Source: Hofstenia miamia | Taxonomy: Eukaryota; Xenacoelomorpha; Acoela | DNA length: 64,000 nt | Direction of reading: 5' to 3' | NCBI GenBank assembly: GCA_004352715.1 | Contig: SCFE01000055.1 | Span: forward strand, 1,046,135-1,110,134 | Shown here: positions 61,467 to 64,000 of the stretch, one piece after another | How the letters are laid out: the number at the start of each line of letters is the position of its first letter | Position numbering within the stretch: the first letter of the stretch is position 1 | Notes under the pieces: model-generated | Told to the model about the DNA's origin: nothing | What the model saw: only the letters and a program-made list of their open reading frames with translations | Database searches by the model: none | Made by a program: the position numbers and the translations under genes

Positions 61467-61952
61467 TTATTTCGCTAGTTGAGAAATGTTTTCCAAGTAT
61501 AACAAAGTTGGATCATTGATGGAGGTAATCGGATTTCTATATGGATTACACTGTGATATTCCTGTAAATTGTGATTTAACGTTTACAATTGAAAAGAAAT
61601 TTGAAAATATCTCAATAAATCGAGCAGTCTGATCAGCAATACCTTTTGTGGCAGTACAAACGCGTAGGGCATTAGCAGTATTCGTACAAAATACTTGAAG
61701 TACCAAAGAAACCTTTTGTCTTTCTATAAGAGATGGATTGATGGCAGCTTTAGTAAGACTAGACAGCTTTACAACATTGTTTTTTTCACTGTTGTAAAGT
61801 TTTTGTATATGATACCAATCAGCAGTACATATTGTGAACGACTCAAAGTCATAGCATTTTAAAATCTTAGATTTTTCATTTATCCAATTGTTTCTTATGC
61901 ATTTCATTAGATGTATAGTGTCATTTATCAGAAAAAATCGATGAGTATCCAA
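61467..61952 (-). pseudogene. P-type transposase central part
   Basis: This frame begins DTHRFFLINDTIHLMKCIRN, which corresponds to the DxxHLxKxxRN block that follows the second catalytic Asp in P-type transposases. It continues through the insertion-domain-like region (KVSLVLQVFCTNTANALRVC). A one-base frame change separates it from the upstream piece at about 61955. Confidence 0.7.
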
Positions 61953-61957
61953 ATGCC

Positions 61958-62272
61958 CTATCCAGGTTTCACTAAAACCAATTCAGAATACAATTTTTGA
62001 TTTATTCGATGATTATCACAGATAGTTGCTATGACTTTGCCGCCACTTTCTTTAACTGCATCAATACATAACTTAAGATTTTCTTTCAGAAATTTACAAT
62101 TAAGGCTAAAAATTGGTAAAATTCTAAAGACAACTGATGGTCCACCAAACTGAAGCTTAATCATAAACACAAGTACTGATCTTGCCATTTCTGTAGGAGA
62201 ATCCAAGGCGTAGCCTAGAACATTACCACCATGATAGAACAGTCCAGCTTTAATGCTGACTTCATCAAACAT
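61958..62272 (-). pseudogene. P-type transposase catalytic-start part (MFDEVSI)
   Basis: The frame starts MFDEVSIKAGLFYHGGNVLG, the block with the first catalytic Asp of P-type transposases, and continues to VIATICDNHRINQKL with the second Asp. The upstream piece (62215-62556) overlaps it in another frame; the change lies near an eight-T run (62285-62292), so a sequencing or replication slip is possible. Confidence 0.8.
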
Positions 62273-62556
62273 AATAGAACAAGTTTTTTTTGCTTTTCAG
62301 AAGCATTCGAGAATACAGATTGCACAAAAATTAAATTGTCTTTCACTAAAGATGATGTCAATCTTTGTAGTAGCCGAACACTTGGTAATCTTAAACGTAC
62401 ACGCATCGAATTATAGCAAGATCTTGATATGGAAAACCATTGATATGCATCGGTGATGTCATCCACACTATACAGAAAGTGATTTGTAGGTAAATTTATT
62501 AATTGTATTTGGCGATAAATATAATTAGACCTTTTGTTCAGAACATAATCATCCAA
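62215..62556 (-). pseudogene. P-type transposase N-proximal part after the THAP domain
   Basis: The open frame can be read from about 62614 (IRAWSEIEPIVHYISFELDD) through AYQWFSISRSCYNSMRVRLR and LPSVRLLQRLTSSL, a region that in P-type transposases includes the helix-turn-helix-like LPSxRTLxR block. It then loses frame near 62285. Confidence 0.7.
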
Positions 62557-62603
62557 TTCAAACGAAATATAATGAACAATTGGTTCAATTTCGGACCATG
62601 CTC

Positions 62604-63206
62604 TTATTGTGTCACTAGAGAGAAAGGAAAGACGAATGCGTACAATCTTAGAATAGAAAACATAGGTGTACTTGTGTACTTACTAGAATCAGAGTTCAAA
62701 TTAAAAAATAGAAACCATTGAAATATTGGGCCATCGTGAACATTGGAAAGCACTGCAAAACCAGAAGATGTTAAAATGCAAGTACCTAAAGAAAAGCGAA
62801 GCCTCCATTCTTCTTGAAATGTGTTATAATCAATAGCATCCATTGTCATAAACTCAACCATTTCATCAACTGGACAATTGCGAGAGTTAACTGATGACAT
62901 AACAGTGGTTCTTTCCTTGGGAGGGGGTTTTGGGATTGTAGATGGTGGCACATTTTCAAAAATACTTGGTGATTCTGTAGGAATACGAACACCACCTTGT
63001 GCGGGCTTTGATTTGAAATTTTCAGGCCAATGCAGTCGGCAGATTCCCATGTGACGAGTTACATCTTCATATTTAATAAAGTTTGGCAGTGATGACAACC
63101 ATTTCATGCACTCTTCTTTTTTAGATGGAAACTTAAACACAGTAATTTTATCTTCGTTGTTTCGATATCCTGTTCTACAGTTAAAAGCAGAGCATTTACG
63201 CGGCAT
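62604..63206 (-). CDS. THAP zinc-finger domain exon of the P-type transposase
   Basis: Starting at ATG 63206, the peptide MPRKCSAFNCRTGY begins a THAP DNA-binding domain. Cys5 and Cys10 are followed about 45 residues later by the second pair in GICRLHWPENF, and then SPSIFEN stands in for the AVPxIF box. The THAP domain binds the transposon ends. A Pro-rich linker (PPSTIPKPPPKERT) follows. The frame upstream of 63206 is not THAP-like. A canonical donor (TCTA|GTAAGT at 62683) and acceptor (CTCTCTAG at 62615) bracket a possible 69-nt intron, but the phases miss by one base in this copy. Confidence 0.8.
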   Translation of the reverse strand: MPRKCSAFNCRTGYRNNEDKITVFKFPSKKEECMKWLSSLPNFIKYEDVTRHMGICRLHWPENFKSKPAQGGVRIPTESPSIFENVPPSTIPKPPPKERTTVMSSVNSRNCPVDEMVEFMTMDAIDYNTFQEEWRLRFSLGTCILTSSGFAVLSNVHDGPIFQWFLFFNLNSDSSKYTSTPMFSILRLYAFVFPFSLVTQ

Positions 63207-63470
63207 GACGAAAGCAACCAACAACGCATGCAAATTAAATGAAACGGAATTGCATTGGCCTTGATGACTAATAATAATTAATACGCAATCCAATGAATGA
63301 ATGATATAGGGTTAATGAATGAATGATATCCACTGTAATCATTTGCTCAAACAAACAATGATATAATACATTAACATTTATATCATTCTTATTTAACTAT
63401 TTATATATATGGGCCTACGATAATTTTACATATGTTTTGGTGACGAGGCCTTTACTTAGTATCGCCTTGA

Positions 63471-63734
63471 TATATATATATATATATATATATACCATCA
63501 ATATTTTTGTTGTTAAAAAAATGTAATGGTATGATAATCACGCCCCCAGTGGTAGCAATGGATGTATAGTTTACTATTTAAAACATTGTTTTAGAATAAA
63601 GATACATTTTATTGAAAATGGCAACCGAAGTGTAGCTTTATAACTACTCAACAATGTAGTAGAATTCTACTCATTTTTTTATTTGTCGCTATGTACAGTT
63701 GCTGAGCGTTTTGTTCGTACATAGCGACATATTA

Positions 63735-63777
<43 letters not shown>
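63471..63777. repeat. (TA)n tracts with an intervening perfect hairpin
   Basis: TA repeats at 63471-63494 and 63739-63777. Between them, TGTCGCTATGTAC (63684-63696) and its exact inverse GTACATAGCGACA (63717-63729) flank a 20-base loop. No gene in 63495-64000. Confidence 0.85.
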
Positions 63778-63779
<2 letters not shown>

Positions 63780-64000
63780 TCTTGATTTTTGTGTAGCATA
63801 TATCCGGAGATTAACTTAAGAATGACTTTTGTTATTAGTGTATTTAGTTGAAACACAAGCACTCATATACTTTATAATTATTATGATAATATGTTTAACA
63901 ATTGTTTGTTTCAAATTTTTTCTCATTGGTTTTCACATTATTGATTTACAATTGATATTCGGGATTTTGTGTATTGAAGATGATCACTTGAATTTCAAAT

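Larger units (their letters stand above)
60521..63467 (-). mobile_element. P-element-type DNA transposon with 58-bp terminal inverted repeats (2947 bp)
   Basis: The ends 60521-60578 and 63410-63467 are inverses over 58 bp with only about five differences, the outer 29 bases being identical (AGGCGATACTAAGTAAAGGC onward). Both ends are embedded in (TA)n. The interior encodes, on the minus strand, a THAP domain followed by P-type transposase blocks broken over several frames. A target duplication cannot be judged because the flanks are simple repeats and one side is a gap. Confidence 0.9.

Noticed and set aside
60991-61482. Two similar + strand frames
   Set aside because: Antisense shadows of the duplicated block in the P-type transposase.

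Overview
This window is nuclear DNA from an AT-rich invertebrate animal. Spliceosomal exons with GT/AG borders, very long introns, many (TA)n microsatellites and a dense mix of LINE and DNA-transposon relics all point to a metazoan. The species cannot be read from the sequence; a cnidarian or an arthropod such as a crustacean would both fit.

The backbone is one host gene on the + strand, a SID-1/SIDT family multi-pass membrane protein. Five exons are identifiable (2104-2233, 2826-2899, 26473-26613, 38612-38732, 48568-48685). Splice phases match at every junction, and the joined peptide follows the family from the late cytoplasmic loop to the SxxxH motif. The introns between them are about 0.6, 23.6, 12.0 and 9.8 kb, and a further one runs to the window end or beyond. 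The N-terminal extracellular part and the C-terminal membrane helices were not found and probably lie outside the window.

The giant introns hold most of the other content. At 12752-13951 lies an intact single-exon rhodopsin-like GPCR with an NRY motif, on the same strand. At 41.9-45.9 kb, antisense, lies a near-complete CR1/Jockey-type LINE. Its ORF1 has a PHD-type zinc finger and its ORF2 has endonuclease and reverse transcriptase; the two share one frame and are separated by a single UGA followed by CUA. Beside it, at 39786-41117, is a nine-copy 148-bp tandem satellite.

Degenerate mobile elements fill the remainder: mariner DD34D (19.3 kb), a second mariner trace (9.1 kb), a nested transposon pair (30.8-32.7 kb), a LINE 3' end (36.4 kb), piggyBac (46 kb), Tc1 DD34E (51.9 kb), hAT (58 kb), a repeated uncharacterised gene family (49.5-51.1 kb), a LINE endonuclease fragment (0-1.2 kb), a pogo-like non-autonomous element (5.6-6.8 kb) and several MITE or foldback repeats. 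At 60.5-63.5 kb sits a P-element-type transposon with 58-bp terminal inverted repeats, a THAP domain and a broken transposase, inserted in a (TA)n tract.

Four assembly gaps (21851-22850, 28249-28311, 58551-58571, 60326-60509) lie in or beside simple repeats or duplications, so copy numbers there are unreliable. No rRNA, tRNA or CRISPR array was seen.
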